Below, piece after piece: positions 34,468 to 42,280 of a DNA stretch of 64,000 nt. Source of the stretch: Pseudomonas pseudonitroreducens (GTDB lineage: Bacteria; Pseudomonadota; Gammaproteobacteria; Pseudomonadales; Pseudomonadaceae). Every line of letters starts with the position of its first letter. The stretch's first letter is position 1. A model generated the notes under the pieces. The model worked only from the letters and a program-made list of their open reading frames with translations, made no database searches and was not told where the DNA came from. The stretch covers positions 1 through 64,000 of the forward strand of contig NZ_BQHJ01000001.1 in the NCBI RefSeq assembly GCF_021603645.1, written 5' to 3'. The translations under genes were made by a program, and so were the position numbers.

Positions 34468-35496
34468 TCACGCGCCCTCGTTCAGCACCACCATCGCCTC
34501 GCGTGCCCAGCGAGCGGTCACGCGCTGGCCCGGCTGGTGGGCGAGGTCGATGTCGGCCCACTGGCTGTTGGCCTGGCTGAGGCAGAGGTTCTGGCCGTTG
34601 TCGAGACGGATCTCGTAGCGGGTCGCCGCGCCCTGGTACTGGATGTCGTGCAGCAGGCCGCTGATCTCGATGTCCGACGTGGCGCGCTCACCGTTGGCGA
34701 AAGTGATGTGCTCCGGGCGGATGGAGAACGGTTGGGCGTTGCCGGTCAGGCTCTGGGCGATGTCGCCGCGCAGTACGTTGGAGGTGCCGACGAACTCGGC
34801 CACGAACGGAGTGGCCGGCTTCATGTAGAGGTTGCGCGGGGTGTCGACCTGCTCGATGCGGCCCTTGTTGAACACCGCGACGCGGTCGGACATGGACAGC
34901 GCTTCGCTCTGGTCGTGGGTGACGAAGATGAAGGTGATGCCCAGCTGGCGCTGCAGCTTCTTCAGCTCGCTCTGCATCTGCTCGCGCAGCTTGAGGTCGA
35001 GGGCGCCGAGCGGTTCGTCCAGCAGCAGCACGCGCGGGCGGTTCACCAGGGCGCGGGCCAGGGCTACGCGCTGGCGCTGGCCACCGGAGAGCTGCACCGG
35101 CTTGCGCACGCCGTAGCCGCCCAGGGCGACCATGCCGAGGGCTTCTTCGGCGCGCTTGAGACGCTCGGCCTTGCCGATGCCTTTCACCTTCAGGCCGTAG
35201 GCGACGTTCTCCAGCACGCTCATGTGCGGGAACAGCGCGTAGTCCTGGAACACCGTGTTGACGTCACGCTGGTACGGCGGCAGGCCTGCGGCCTCCTCGC
35301 CATGGATGCGGATGGAGCCTGCGCTGGGTTGCTCGAAGCCGGCGATCAGGCGCAGGCAGGTGGTCTTGCCCGAACCCGACGGGCCGAGCATGGAGAAGAA
35401 CTCGCCGTCCTTGATGTCGATGGACACCCGGTCAACGGCTTTCACCTCGCCGAACTGGCGGGAGACCTGGGTGAATTGAACAGCGGGGGTGGTCAT
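34468..35496 (-). CDS. ABC transporter ATPase, YdcT/PotA type
   Basis: 342 residues. Walker A GPSGSGKTT, signature LSGGQRQR, Walker B VLLLDEPLGAL and a C-terminal TOBE region. Energises the permease pair. ATG 35496 after TTGGAGCG; the frame upstream to 35631 is repeat-derived. Part of the polyamine importer operon. Confidence 0.94.
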   Translation of the reverse strand: MTTPAVQFTQVSRQFGEVKAVDRVSIDIKDGEFFSMLGPSGSGKTTCLRLIAGFEQPSAGSIRIHGEEAAGLPPYQRDVNTVFQDYALFPHMSVLENVAYGLKVKGIGKAERLKRAEEALGMVALGGYGVRKPVQLSGGQRQRVALARALVNRPRVLLLDEPLGALDLKLREQMQSELKKLQRQLGITFIFVTHDQSEALSMSDRVAVFNKGRIEQVDTPRNLYMKPATPFVAEFVGTSNVLRGDIAQSLTGNAQPFSIRPEHITFANGERATSDIEISGLLHDIQYQGAATRYEIRLDNGQNLCLSQANSQWADIDLAHQPGQRVTARWAREAMVVLNEGA

Positions 35497-35590
35497 GGTG
35501 CACGCTCCAAGGGGCAGGATTCCGGCGCGGCCGGGCCCTGCCCGTGAATCTGAGATACGGGTGAATCGATGCGAATTGGGGGGGCGGGAA

Positions 35591-35676
35591 CTCCCTCTGG
35601 GAGAGGGCCGGGGTGAGGGAAGCCACGGCACACGGCCGGGCCCTCACCCCCAACCCCTCTCCCAGAGGGAGAGGGG
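35591..35676. repeat. Inverted repeat, family E
   Basis: CTCCCTCTGGGAGAGG...GGGTGAGGG and CCCTCACCCCCAACCCCTCT...GAGAGGGGA. Between the ATPase and binding-protein genes, so it would be transcribed as a hairpin that may affect expression of the downstream ATPase-permease genes relative to the binding protein. Confidence 0.82.
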
Positions 35677-35684
35677 AGCCGAAA

Positions 35685-36830
35685 TCAGCGGCCGCCCATG
35701 ATCCCGATGTAGTCCTGGGTCCAGCGGCTGTACGGGACGAACTTGCCGCCCTCGGCCACCGGGGTCTTCCAGAACGCGATCTTGTCGAACTGGTTGTAGC
35801 CGTTGGTGGCGCAGCCTTCGCCGCCCAGCAGGGTGCTGGCCTTGCAGCCTTCCGGCACGGCCGGCACGGAGCCGAACCAGGCAGCCACGTCACCTTGCAC
35901 CTTGGGCTCCAGCGACCAGTTCAGCCACTTGTAGGCGCAGCTCGGATGCTGGGCTTCGGCGTGCAGCATGGTGGTGTCGGCCCAGCCAGTGACGCCTTCC
36001 TTCGGGAACACGGTGGCGATCGGCTGACCTTCGGCCTTCAGGGCGTTGGCCTGGTACGGCCAGGCGCTGGAAGCGGCGACGCCTTCGTTCTTGAAGTCGC
36101 TCATCTGCACGGTGGTGTCGTGCCAGTAGCGGTGGATCAGGTCATGCTGCTTGCGCAGCAGTTCGACCACGGCGGCGTACTGCTTCTCGTCGAGCTGGTA
36201 GGGGTCGGTAATGCCCAGTTCCGGCTGGGTGGCCTTCAGGTACAGCGCGGCGTCGGCGACGTAGATCGGGCCGTCGTAGGCCTGCACGCGGCCCTTGTTC
36301 GGCTTGCCGTCGGGCAGGTTCTGCGCGTCGAACACGACTTTCCAGCTGTCCGGCGCGGTGGGGAAGACCTTGGTGTTGTACATCAGCAGGTTCGGGCCCC
36401 ACTGGTACGGCGCGCCGTAGGTCTTGCCGTTGACCACGTACCAGGCGGCGTCCTTCAGGCGCGGGTCGATGTTCTTCCAGTTGGGGATCAGCGACGGATC
36501 GATCGGCTGCACGCGCTTGCCGTAGATCAGGCGCAGGGAGGCGTCGCCCGAAGCGGTGACCAGGTCGTAGCCGCCCTTGGCCATCAGGCTGACCATCTCG
36601 TCGGAGGTGGCGGCGGTCTTCACGTTGACCTGGCAGCCGGTGTCCTTCTCGAACTGGGTCACCCAGTCGTAGTTCTTGTCGGACTGGCCGCGCTCGATGT
36701 AGCCGGGCCAGGCGATGATGTCCAGACGGCCTTCGCCTTTGCCGACTTCCTTCAGGGCCTCGGCGGCCTGGACGCCGGCGCTGGCCAGCAGGGCGGTGGT
36801 GATGGCACTGAGCAGTGCGGTCTTGCGCAT
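35685..36830 (-). CDS. Periplasmic polyamine-type binding protein, YdcS-like
   Basis: 381 residues. Signal peptide MRKTALLSAITTALLASAGVQA. The mature domain begins EALKEVGKGEGRLDIIAWPGYIERGQSD and has the acidic/aromatic binding cleft of PotD/YdcS proteins. ATG 36830 with GAGGGAGAC. First gene of the ydcSTUVW-like operon; the family E hairpin after it (35591-35676) is a typical position for differential mRNA stability. Confidence 0.92.
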   Translation of the reverse strand: MRKTALLSAITTALLASAGVQAAEALKEVGKGEGRLDIIAWPGYIERGQSDKNYDWVTQFEKDTGCQVNVKTAATSDEMVSLMAKGGYDLVTASGDASLRLIYGKRVQPIDPSLIPNWKNIDPRLKDAAWYVVNGKTYGAPYQWGPNLLMYNTKVFPTAPDSWKVVFDAQNLPDGKPNKGRVQAYDGPIYVADAALYLKATQPELGITDPYQLDEKQYAAVVELLRKQHDLIHRYWHDTTVQMSDFKNEGVAASSAWPYQANALKAEGQPIATVFPKEGVTGWADTTMLHAEAQHPSCAYKWLNWSLEPKVQGDVAAWFGSVPAVPEGCKASTLLGGEGCATNGYNQFDKIAFWKTPVAEGGKFVPYSRWTQDYIGIMGGR

Positions 36831-36960
36831 CGGGTGTCTCCCTCTCGTTGTTGTCTCTATTGGTGGGGCAGTTCAATCGAGCAACCACCCTCGTGCGAGC
36901 GGGCGCGCCGATTCGCCGGGGTGCTTTCTTATGGACCGGCGGGGGCGCCGCCGGGGTCGT

Positions 36961-38415
36961 TCAATCCAGTTGCTGGCCGTGGCGCGCCATGATGTGGCGC
37001 ACCACGCTGTAGTCCTGCAGCGAATCGCTGGACAGGTCCTTGCCGTAGCCCGAGCGCTTGAGCCCGCCGTGGGGCATCTCGCTGGCGAGCATGAAATGGG
37101 TGTTGATCCAGGTGCAGCCGTACTGCAGGCGGTTGGCGATCTGGAAGGCCTTGTCGAGGTTCTGCGTCCACACCGAGGAGGCCAGGCCGTATTCGGAGTC
37201 ATTCGCCCAGTCCACCGCCTGTTCCAGCTGATCGAAGCGGGTCACGGTGACGACGGGGCCGAACACTTCGCGCTGGACGATCTCGTCCTGCTGCTTGCAG
37301 CCGGCCAGCAGGGTCGGCTGGTAGTAGAAGCCGGGGCCGGAATGCACGGCGGCGCCGGTAACGCGCTCGATGTGCGGCTGGCCGAGGGCACGCTCGACGA
37401 AGCTGGCCACGCGGTCACGCTGGCGGGCGCTGATCAGCGGGCTGATCTCGTTATCGGCGTCGCGCTTGCGGGCGAAGCGGATGCTCGCCACGGCATCGCC
37501 CAGCTCGGCGACGAGGCGGTCATGGATACCGGCCTGGGCGTAGATGCGGCAGGCAGCGGTGCAGTCCTGGCCGGCGTTGTAGTAACCATGGGTACGCACG
37601 CCCTGGACCACGGCTTCGAGGTCGGCATCGTTGCAGACGATCACCGGCGCCTTGCCGCCCAGTTCCAGGTGGGTGCGTTTGAGCGTGCGCGAGGCGGCCT
37701 GGAGAATCTTCTGGCCGGTGACGATGTCGCCGGTGAGCGAGACCATGCGCACCTTCGGGTGGCTGACCAGGTGGCTGCCGACCCCTTCGCCGCCGCCGCA
37801 GACGATATTGATCACGCCCGCTGGGAGAATCTCGGCCAATGCCGGCGCCAGCGCCAGGATGCTCAGCGGGGTGTGTTCGGACGGCTTGAACACCAGCGTG
37901 TTGCCGGCGGCCAGCGCGGGGGCGATTTTCCACGCGGCCATCATCAGCGGGTAGTTCCACGGCGCAATCGAAGCGACTACGCCCACCGGGTCACGGCGCA
38001 CCATGCTGGTGTGGCCAGGCACGTATTCGCCGGCGAGCTGGCCCTGCTGGCAGCGCACGGCGCCGGCGAAGAAGCGGAACACGTCGGCGGTGGCGGGGAT
38101 ATCGTCCTGGCGCGCGAGATGCAGCGGCTTGCCGCAGTTCAGCGATTCCAGTTGGGCGAGATCGTTCGCGCGCTTGTCGATGGCATCGGCGATGGCCAGC
38201 AGCGCGGCGGAACGTTGCGCGGGTGTGGTACGGGCCCAGGCGGGGAAGGCACGGTGTGCAGCGGCGATGGCCTGCTCGACCTGGTCGATGGAACCGTCGG
38301 CGATGCTGGCGATGGTTTCGCCCGTGGTCGGGTTGATGATCGGCTCGGCCATGCCTTCGCCGGCGACCAGTTGGCCGTCAATCAGCAAGGCGTTATGCAG
38401 GGTTGCGCCGGTCAT
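36961..38415 (-). CDS. Aldehyde dehydrogenase, second PatD-like paralogue
   Basis: 484 residues. Glu251 (LELGGKAP) and Cys285 (GQDCTA) intact. Closely similar along its length to the 474-residue enzyme at 31052, including the [25 protein letters not shown]-terminus. It lies directly before the transporter operon (130-bp gap) and after a LysR gene. Probably acts on a second aminoaldehyde such as 3-aminopropanal or 4-aminobutanal. ATG 38415; GTG 38457 is a longer alternative. Confidence 0.9.
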   Translation of the reverse strand: MTGATLHNALLIDGQLVAGEGMAEPIINPTTGETIASIADGSIDQVEQAIAAAHRAFPAWARTTPAQRSAALLAIADAIDKRANDLAQLESLNCGKPLHLARQDDIPATADVFRFFAGAVRCQQGQLAGEYVPGHTSMVRRDPVGVVASIAPWNYPLMMAAWKIAPALAAGNTLVFKPSEHTPLSILALAPALAEILPAGVINIVCGGGEGVGSHLVSHPKVRMVSLTGDIVTGQKILQAASRTLKRTHLELGGKAPVIVCNDADLEAVVQGVRTHGYYNAGQDCTAACRIYAQAGIHDRLVAELGDAVASIRFARKRDADNEISPLISARQRDRVASFVERALGQPHIERVTGAAVHSGPGFYYQPTLLAGCKQQDEIVQREVFGPVVTVTRFDQLEQAVDWANDSEYGLASSVWTQNLDKAFQIANRLQYGCTWINTHFMLASEMPHGGLKRSGYGKDLSSDSLQDYSVVRHIMARHGQQLD

Positions 38416-38565
38416 CTTGGAAACTCGTCTTTTATCTGTCTTGTTTTCGGGGGCCATGTGCGTGCTCCGGCGTAGGGGCGGTGCCCGGAACTTGGCCCTT
38501 TGGTATGGGACGAGAGACTAGAGTCCGGACGTGGGGTCGACAAATTCTAATTACTGAAAGCGCCG

Positions 38566-38580
38566 TTCGATTAAATCGAA
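38566..38580. promoter_or_regulatory. Candidate LysR operator, TTCGATTAAATCGAA
   Basis: A 15-base interrupted palindrome (TTCGAT-TAA-ATCGAA), about 150 bp upstream of the aldehyde dehydrogenase start. A related half (TTTAATCGAATG) occurs at 39765-39776, upstream of the LysR gene. Confidence 0.5.
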
Positions 38581-38631
38581 TGCTGTAAGCCTCTAGATCG
38601 CAAGGCGTTTTGCCATTGCGTAGCGGCTTTC

Positions 38632-38720
38632 GTATGGCGCATAACGCTGCAAGCGTTATCCGCCATCCATTTTCTCCCGGTCCATTTGGCGGATAACCGC
38701 GAGCGGTTATTCGCCCTACA
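38632..38720. repeat. Paired repeat, family C
   Basis: GTATGGCGCATAACGC...GTTATCCGCC / GGCGGATAACCG...GTTATTCGCCCTAC. Confidence 0.88.
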
Positions 38721-38750
38721 TTGGCTCGGCGTGTTTGTGTAATCCGGTCC

Positions 38751-39662
38751 TCAGATCGACAGGCGTTTGGCGTTGGGCTGCTCGCGGGCGACGGTGAGGA
38801 ATGGGTCCACCAGCGCCGGTCGCGCGGTGCCGCGACGCCAGGCCAGGCCGACGTCCAATGGTTCGGACAGGTCCACCAGCGGCCGCGCCTCGATGATGTC
38901 GCCTTCCAGCGACCAGGGACGGTAGGTCATGTCCGGCTGGATCGACAGGCCCAGGCCCGCCGCCACCAGGCTTCGCACGGCTTCCACCGAGGCGGTGCGC
39001 AGCGTCACCTGCGGCACCAGCCCGGCGCGCGACCAGATGCGCTGGGTGTGCAGGCCCATCTCGTCGGCGTTCAGCTGGATCAATGGCTCGCCCGCCACAT
39101 CGGCCAGGCCGATGCTGTCGCGTTCCAGCAGTGGGTGCTGTGCCGGCAGCCAGAGGCGGTGCGGCGAGTGCGTGAGCACCTCGGTCTGCAGGGCGTGGCG
39201 GTCTTCCAGGTTGGAGAGGATCAGCACGCCGACGTCGATCTCGCCGCTCACCAGCAGGTGCTCGATGTACGGGCGCTCGTCCTCCACCACGCGGGTCTTC
39301 ACGTTGGGGAAGGCGCGCTGGAAGCGGTTGATCAGGTCGGCCAAGTAATAGCCCGCTACCAGGCTGGTCACCCCGATGGTCAGGCTGCCGGCCACCTGGT
39401 CGGTGCTCTGCTGCAGGCTGCGCTTGGCGTTCTCCACGGTGGCCAGGATCAGGTGCGCCTGGCGCAGGAACTGGTGGCCCTGGTGGGTCAGGGTCATGCC
39501 CTTGGCGTGGCGGTCGAACAGACGCACGCCGATCTCTTCTTCCAGTTGCTGGATGGCCAGTGTCAGGGTCGACTGGGAAATGAACACCGCCTGGGCAGCG
39601 GCGGAGATCGAGCCGGTCTCGGCGACGGCGATGAAGTGGCGGATCTGGCGGAGCGTCATCAT
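38751..39662 (-). CDS. LysR-family regulator of the polyamine island
   Basis: 303 residues. HTH MTLRQIRHFIAVAETGSISAAAQAVFISQSTLTLAIQQLEEEIGVRLFDRHAKG, then an effector domain. It has the same strand as, and lies before, the second aldehyde dehydrogenase and transporter operon. Shared TTAAWCGAATG-like elements in both promoters suggest autoregulation plus control of these genes. Effector unknown (a polyamine or its acid product is likely). Confidence 0.92.
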   Translation of the reverse strand: MMTLRQIRHFIAVAETGSISAAAQAVFISQSTLTLAIQQLEEEIGVRLFDRHAKGMTLTHQGHQFLRQAHLILATVENAKRSLQQSTDQVAGSLTIGVTSLVAGYYLADLINRFQRAFPNVKTRVVEDERPYIEHLLVSGEIDVGVLILSNLEDRHALQTEVLTHSPHRLWLPAQHPLLERDSIGLADVAGEPLIQLNADEMGLHTQRIWSRAGLVPQVTLRTASVEAVRSLVAAGLGLSIQPDMTYRPWSLEGDIIEARPLVDLSEPLDVGLAWRRGTARPALVDPFLTVAREQPNAKRLSI

Positions 39663-39913
39663 GGGCGTTTGGCCGCTGGCGCGCGGAGCCTCGATCTAGA
39701 GCCTTGTCTAGCCGGTCTCGGCGCATTTCATTGTTGATTATCGAAAATCTATAGGAGCATTCTTTTTAATCGAATGGAAGTTGCCTATTTGCCCTGCGGA
39801 CCCGCCGAGAAAGGCCCGCAATATCCGGAAGCACTCTGCAACTCCGCTGTCACAAGGCTGCGAGCTAGAGTCGGAGGCCTGACTTTTCATCTCGATAGCT
39901 AGTGGAGATCGCC
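39663..39913. promoter_or_regulatory. Divergent promoter region (LysR and DUF533 gene)
   Basis: 251 bp. Contains TTTAATCGAATG at 39765-39776 and GATTATCGAAAATC at 39737-39750, related to the proposed LysR operator. No gene seen. Confidence 0.55.
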
Positions 39914-40633
39914 ATGAACACACGCGGCCTGCTTGACCAACTGCTCAAGTCCGGGCAGGAACTGATGCAGAACAAGGGCCTGGCCCAGCAGGGCGGCGGC
40001 CAACCCGCACAGGGCGGCAGCAAGGGTGGCCTGGACCTCGGCAGCCTGCTCTCCGGCGCCGGTGGCGGCGCCCTGGCGGCGGGTGCGCTGGGCCTGCTGA
40101 TGGGCAGCAAGAAGGCGCGCAAGGTGGGCGGCAAGGTCGTCGCCTATGGCGGCCTGGCGGCGCTCGGCGTGCTCGCCTACAAGGCCTACGGCAACTGGCA
40201 GCAGAAACAGGCCAGCGCCCCGCGCGGCGAGCCGCAGACCGTCGACCGCCTGCCGCCGGCCCAGGCCGAGCAGCACAGCCACGCCATCCTGCGGGCCATC
40301 GTCGCCGCCGCGAAGGCCGACGGTCATATCGATGATCGCGAACGCCAGCTGATCGATGGCGAGATTGCCAAACTCACCGGCGACCTCGAGCTGCAAGGCT
40401 GGCTCGACCGCGAACTGGCCAAGCCGCTGGACCCGGCCGAAGTCGCCCGCGCTGCCACCAGCGAGGAAATGGCCGCCGAGATGTACCTGGCCAGCCTGCT
40501 GATGGTCGACGAGACCAACTTCATGGAGCGCGCCTACCTCGACGAACTGGCGCGCCAACTGAGCCTCGATGCGGGCCTCAAGGTCGAACTGGAAGCGCAG
40601 GCGCAGAAAGCGCTGGATGCCGTACCCGCGTAA
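39914..40633 (+). CDS. DUF533/TerB-like tellurite-resistance-fold protein
   Basis: 239 residues. Gly-rich N-terminus (LDLGSLLSGAGGGALAAGALGLLMGS), one likely hydrophobic or membrane-associated segment, then a TerB-like helical domain (SHAILRAIVAAAKADGHIDDRERQLIDGEIAKL...). DUF533 (YebE-like). ATG 39914 after GGAGATC. It is the first of two tandem paralogues. Function not established; the TerB domain contains a conserved acidic metal-like cluster. Confidence 0.85.
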   Translation: MNTRGLLDQLLKSGQELMQNKGLAQQGGGQPAQGGSKGGLDLGSLLSGAGGGALAAGALGLLMGSKKARKVGGKVVAYGGLAALGVLAYKAYGNWQQKQASAPRGEPQTVDRLPPAQAEQHSHAILRAIVAAAKADGHIDDRERQLIDGEIAKLTGDLELQGWLDRELAKPLDPAEVARAATSEEMAAEMYLASLLMVDETNFMERAYLDELARQLSLDAGLKVELEAQAQKALDAVPA

Positions 40634-40798
40634 ACCCGTGACCACCCTCGCAAGCGCTGGATAAAGCTCGCGCCGCGCAGCAGTCTCCGTCGTTGGGCGT
40701 CCCGTCCATTCCGGGCCGGCCGGCGGACGGCGCTGGCGCATCGGTGTGGCGGGACTATCGTTGCCCAACGCACACCGCGCTATGGCGAGGGACTGGTC

Positions 40799-41587
40799 AT
40801 GAACACAACCGATCTACTGGAACAACTGCTGCGGGCCGGACAAGGCTCGGCAGCACAACAGCAACAGGGCGGCGCCGGTGGCGCGGACCCGCTCGGTGGC
40901 CTGGGTGGCTTGCTCGGTGGGCTGCTGGGCGGCGGCGGTGGCGGTGGCCTCGGTTCGATTCTCGGCGGCGCTGGCGCAGGTGGCTCCGGCGGTGGTGGAC
41001 TTGGCGGTCTGGGTGGCGTGCTGGGCAGCATGCTCGGTGGCGGCGCCAGCACAGGCGGCACTCCCCAGGGGCGTTCCACGCGGGGCGGCGTCAACTATGC
41101 CATGCTTGCCTCGCTGGGCATGATGGCTTACCAGGCCTATCAGAACTGGCAGCGCCAGCAGAGCGCCAATCCCTCCCAGCAGCAATCGCTGACTACTGTC
41201 GACCAGCTCGACGGCCCCGAAGCCGAGGCGCACAGCCATGCCATCCTCCAGGCGATGCTGGCAGCGGCCAAGGCCGACGGTCGTATCGATGAGCGCGAAC
41301 AGGCGGCCATCCAGGCCGAGTTGCAGCGCCATGCCGGCGAGCCACAGCTGCAAGCGTGGATCGACGCCGAAATGCGCAAGCCGCTCGACGCCGCCGATGT
41401 CGCTCGGGCAGCCCAGGGGGACCCCGCGGTAGCCGCCGAGATGTACCTGGTCAGCGTGATGCTGGTAGACGACCAGCAGGACACCGAGCGCACCTACCTC
41501 GACGAGCTCGCCTACAACCTCAATCTCGACCCGCAGTTGCAGGCGCACCTGGAACAGCAGGCGAAGGCCGGCGGTGAAGTAGCTTGA
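40799..41587 (+). CDS. DUF533/TerB-like protein, tandem paralogue
   Basis: 262 residues. The same plan as the previous gene, but the Gly-rich region is much expanded (about 25-90, repeating [14 protein letters not shown]). The C-terminal domain [35 protein letters not shown] aligns closely. ATG 40799. A duplicate that has diverged in the linker; 165 bp after the first. Function unknown. Confidence 0.85.
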   Translation: MNTTDLLEQLLRAGQGSAAQQQQGGAGGADPLGGLGGLLGGLLGGGGGGGLGSILGGAGAGGSGGGGLGGLGGVLGSMLGGGASTGGTPQGRSTRGGVNYAMLASLGMMAYQAYQNWQRQQSANPSQQQSLTTVDQLDGPEAEAHSHAILQAMLAAAKADGRIDEREQAAIQAELQRHAGEPQLQAWIDAEMRKPLDAADVARAAQGDPAVAAEMYLVSVMLVDDQQDTERTYLDELAYNLNLDPQLQAHLEQQAKAGGEVA

Positions 41588-41699
41588 TACAACTCAGGGC
41601 ATGGCTGTAGGAGCATTCGTACAATCTGACGGTCAGAGAGGCTCGGACGAGCGCACCCGCGCGGTGTGCTCGCCCTTCAATTTTCTGCAAGGAGGCTTC

Positions 41700-42182
41700 A
41701 TGCCGTTCGCTCGTTTCGCCCTGCCCGCCGCGCTGCTGCTCAGCGCCACCGCCACCCTGGCCAACGCCGCCAAGCTTGAAGATGTCGCGCCCTATCCCAA
41801 GGCTGATGAAGGCTTCGTGCGCCAGGTCATCCACCTGCCCAAGCAGGCCCATGAAGAGAACTTCAAGGTCGAGATCCTCGCCGGCAAGACGTTGACCGTC
41901 GACTGCAACCGCCAGCGCCTGGGCGGCACCCTGGAAGAGAAGACCCTGGAAGGCTGGGGCTACTCCTACTACCGCCTGGACAAGGTCAGCGGCCCGGCCA
42001 GCACCCTGATGGCCTGCCCGGAAGGCAAGAGCAAGAAGGACTTCGTCCCGGTGATCGGCGAAGGCTTCGTGCTGCGCTACAACAGCAAGCTGCCCATCGT
42101 GATCTACGCGCCGAAGGACGTCGAAGTGCGCTACCGACTCTGGTCCGCCTCCGACAAGGTCGAGCACGCCCGCGCGGAGTAA
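41700..42182 (+). CDS. eco: Ecotin, periplasmic serine-protease inhibitor
   Basis: 160 residues. Signal peptide [23 protein letters not shown], then [25 protein letters not shown] and the ecotin core [33 protein letters not shown]. The reactive P1 residue is Met104 (precursor numbering), as in E. coli ecotin, with the flanking disulfide pair Cys69/Cys106. Inhibits trypsin/elastase-like proteases in the periplasm, protecting from host or own proteases. Strong AAGGAGGC before ATG 41700. Confidence 0.96.
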   Translation: MPFARFALPAALLLSATATLANAAKLEDVAPYPKADEGFVRQVIHLPKQAHEENFKVEILAGKTLTVDCNRQRLGGTLEEKTLEGWGYSYYRLDKVSGPASTLMACPEGKSKKDFVPVIGEGFVLRYNSKLPIVIYAPKDVEVRYRLWSASDKVEHARAE

Positions 42183-42202
42183 CGCCCCAGCGCTTTGCTC
42201 TC

Positions 42203-42277
42203 GTAGGAGCGAGCTCGCGAACAGCTTTCCTCAGGGCTCCAGCGTTGGCTGGGTTCGCGAGCAAGCTCGCTCCTACA
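42203..42277. repeat. REPIN, family A, left arm shortened
   Basis: Left arm GTAGGAGCGAGCTCGCGAAC lacks four bases (CTTG) relative to other copies; right arm GTTCGCGAGCAAGCTCGCTC is complete. A degrading copy. Confidence 0.88.
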
Positions 42278-42280
42278 AAA

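Larger units (their letters stand above)
38416..38750. promoter_or_regulatory. Regulatory stretch upstream of the second aldehyde dehydrogenase
   Basis: 335 bp without a gene. It contains TTCGATTAAATCGAA (38566-38580), a near-perfect palindrome sharing TTAAATCGAATG with the LysR promoter region, and a family C repeat pair (38632-38720). Confidence 0.65.
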
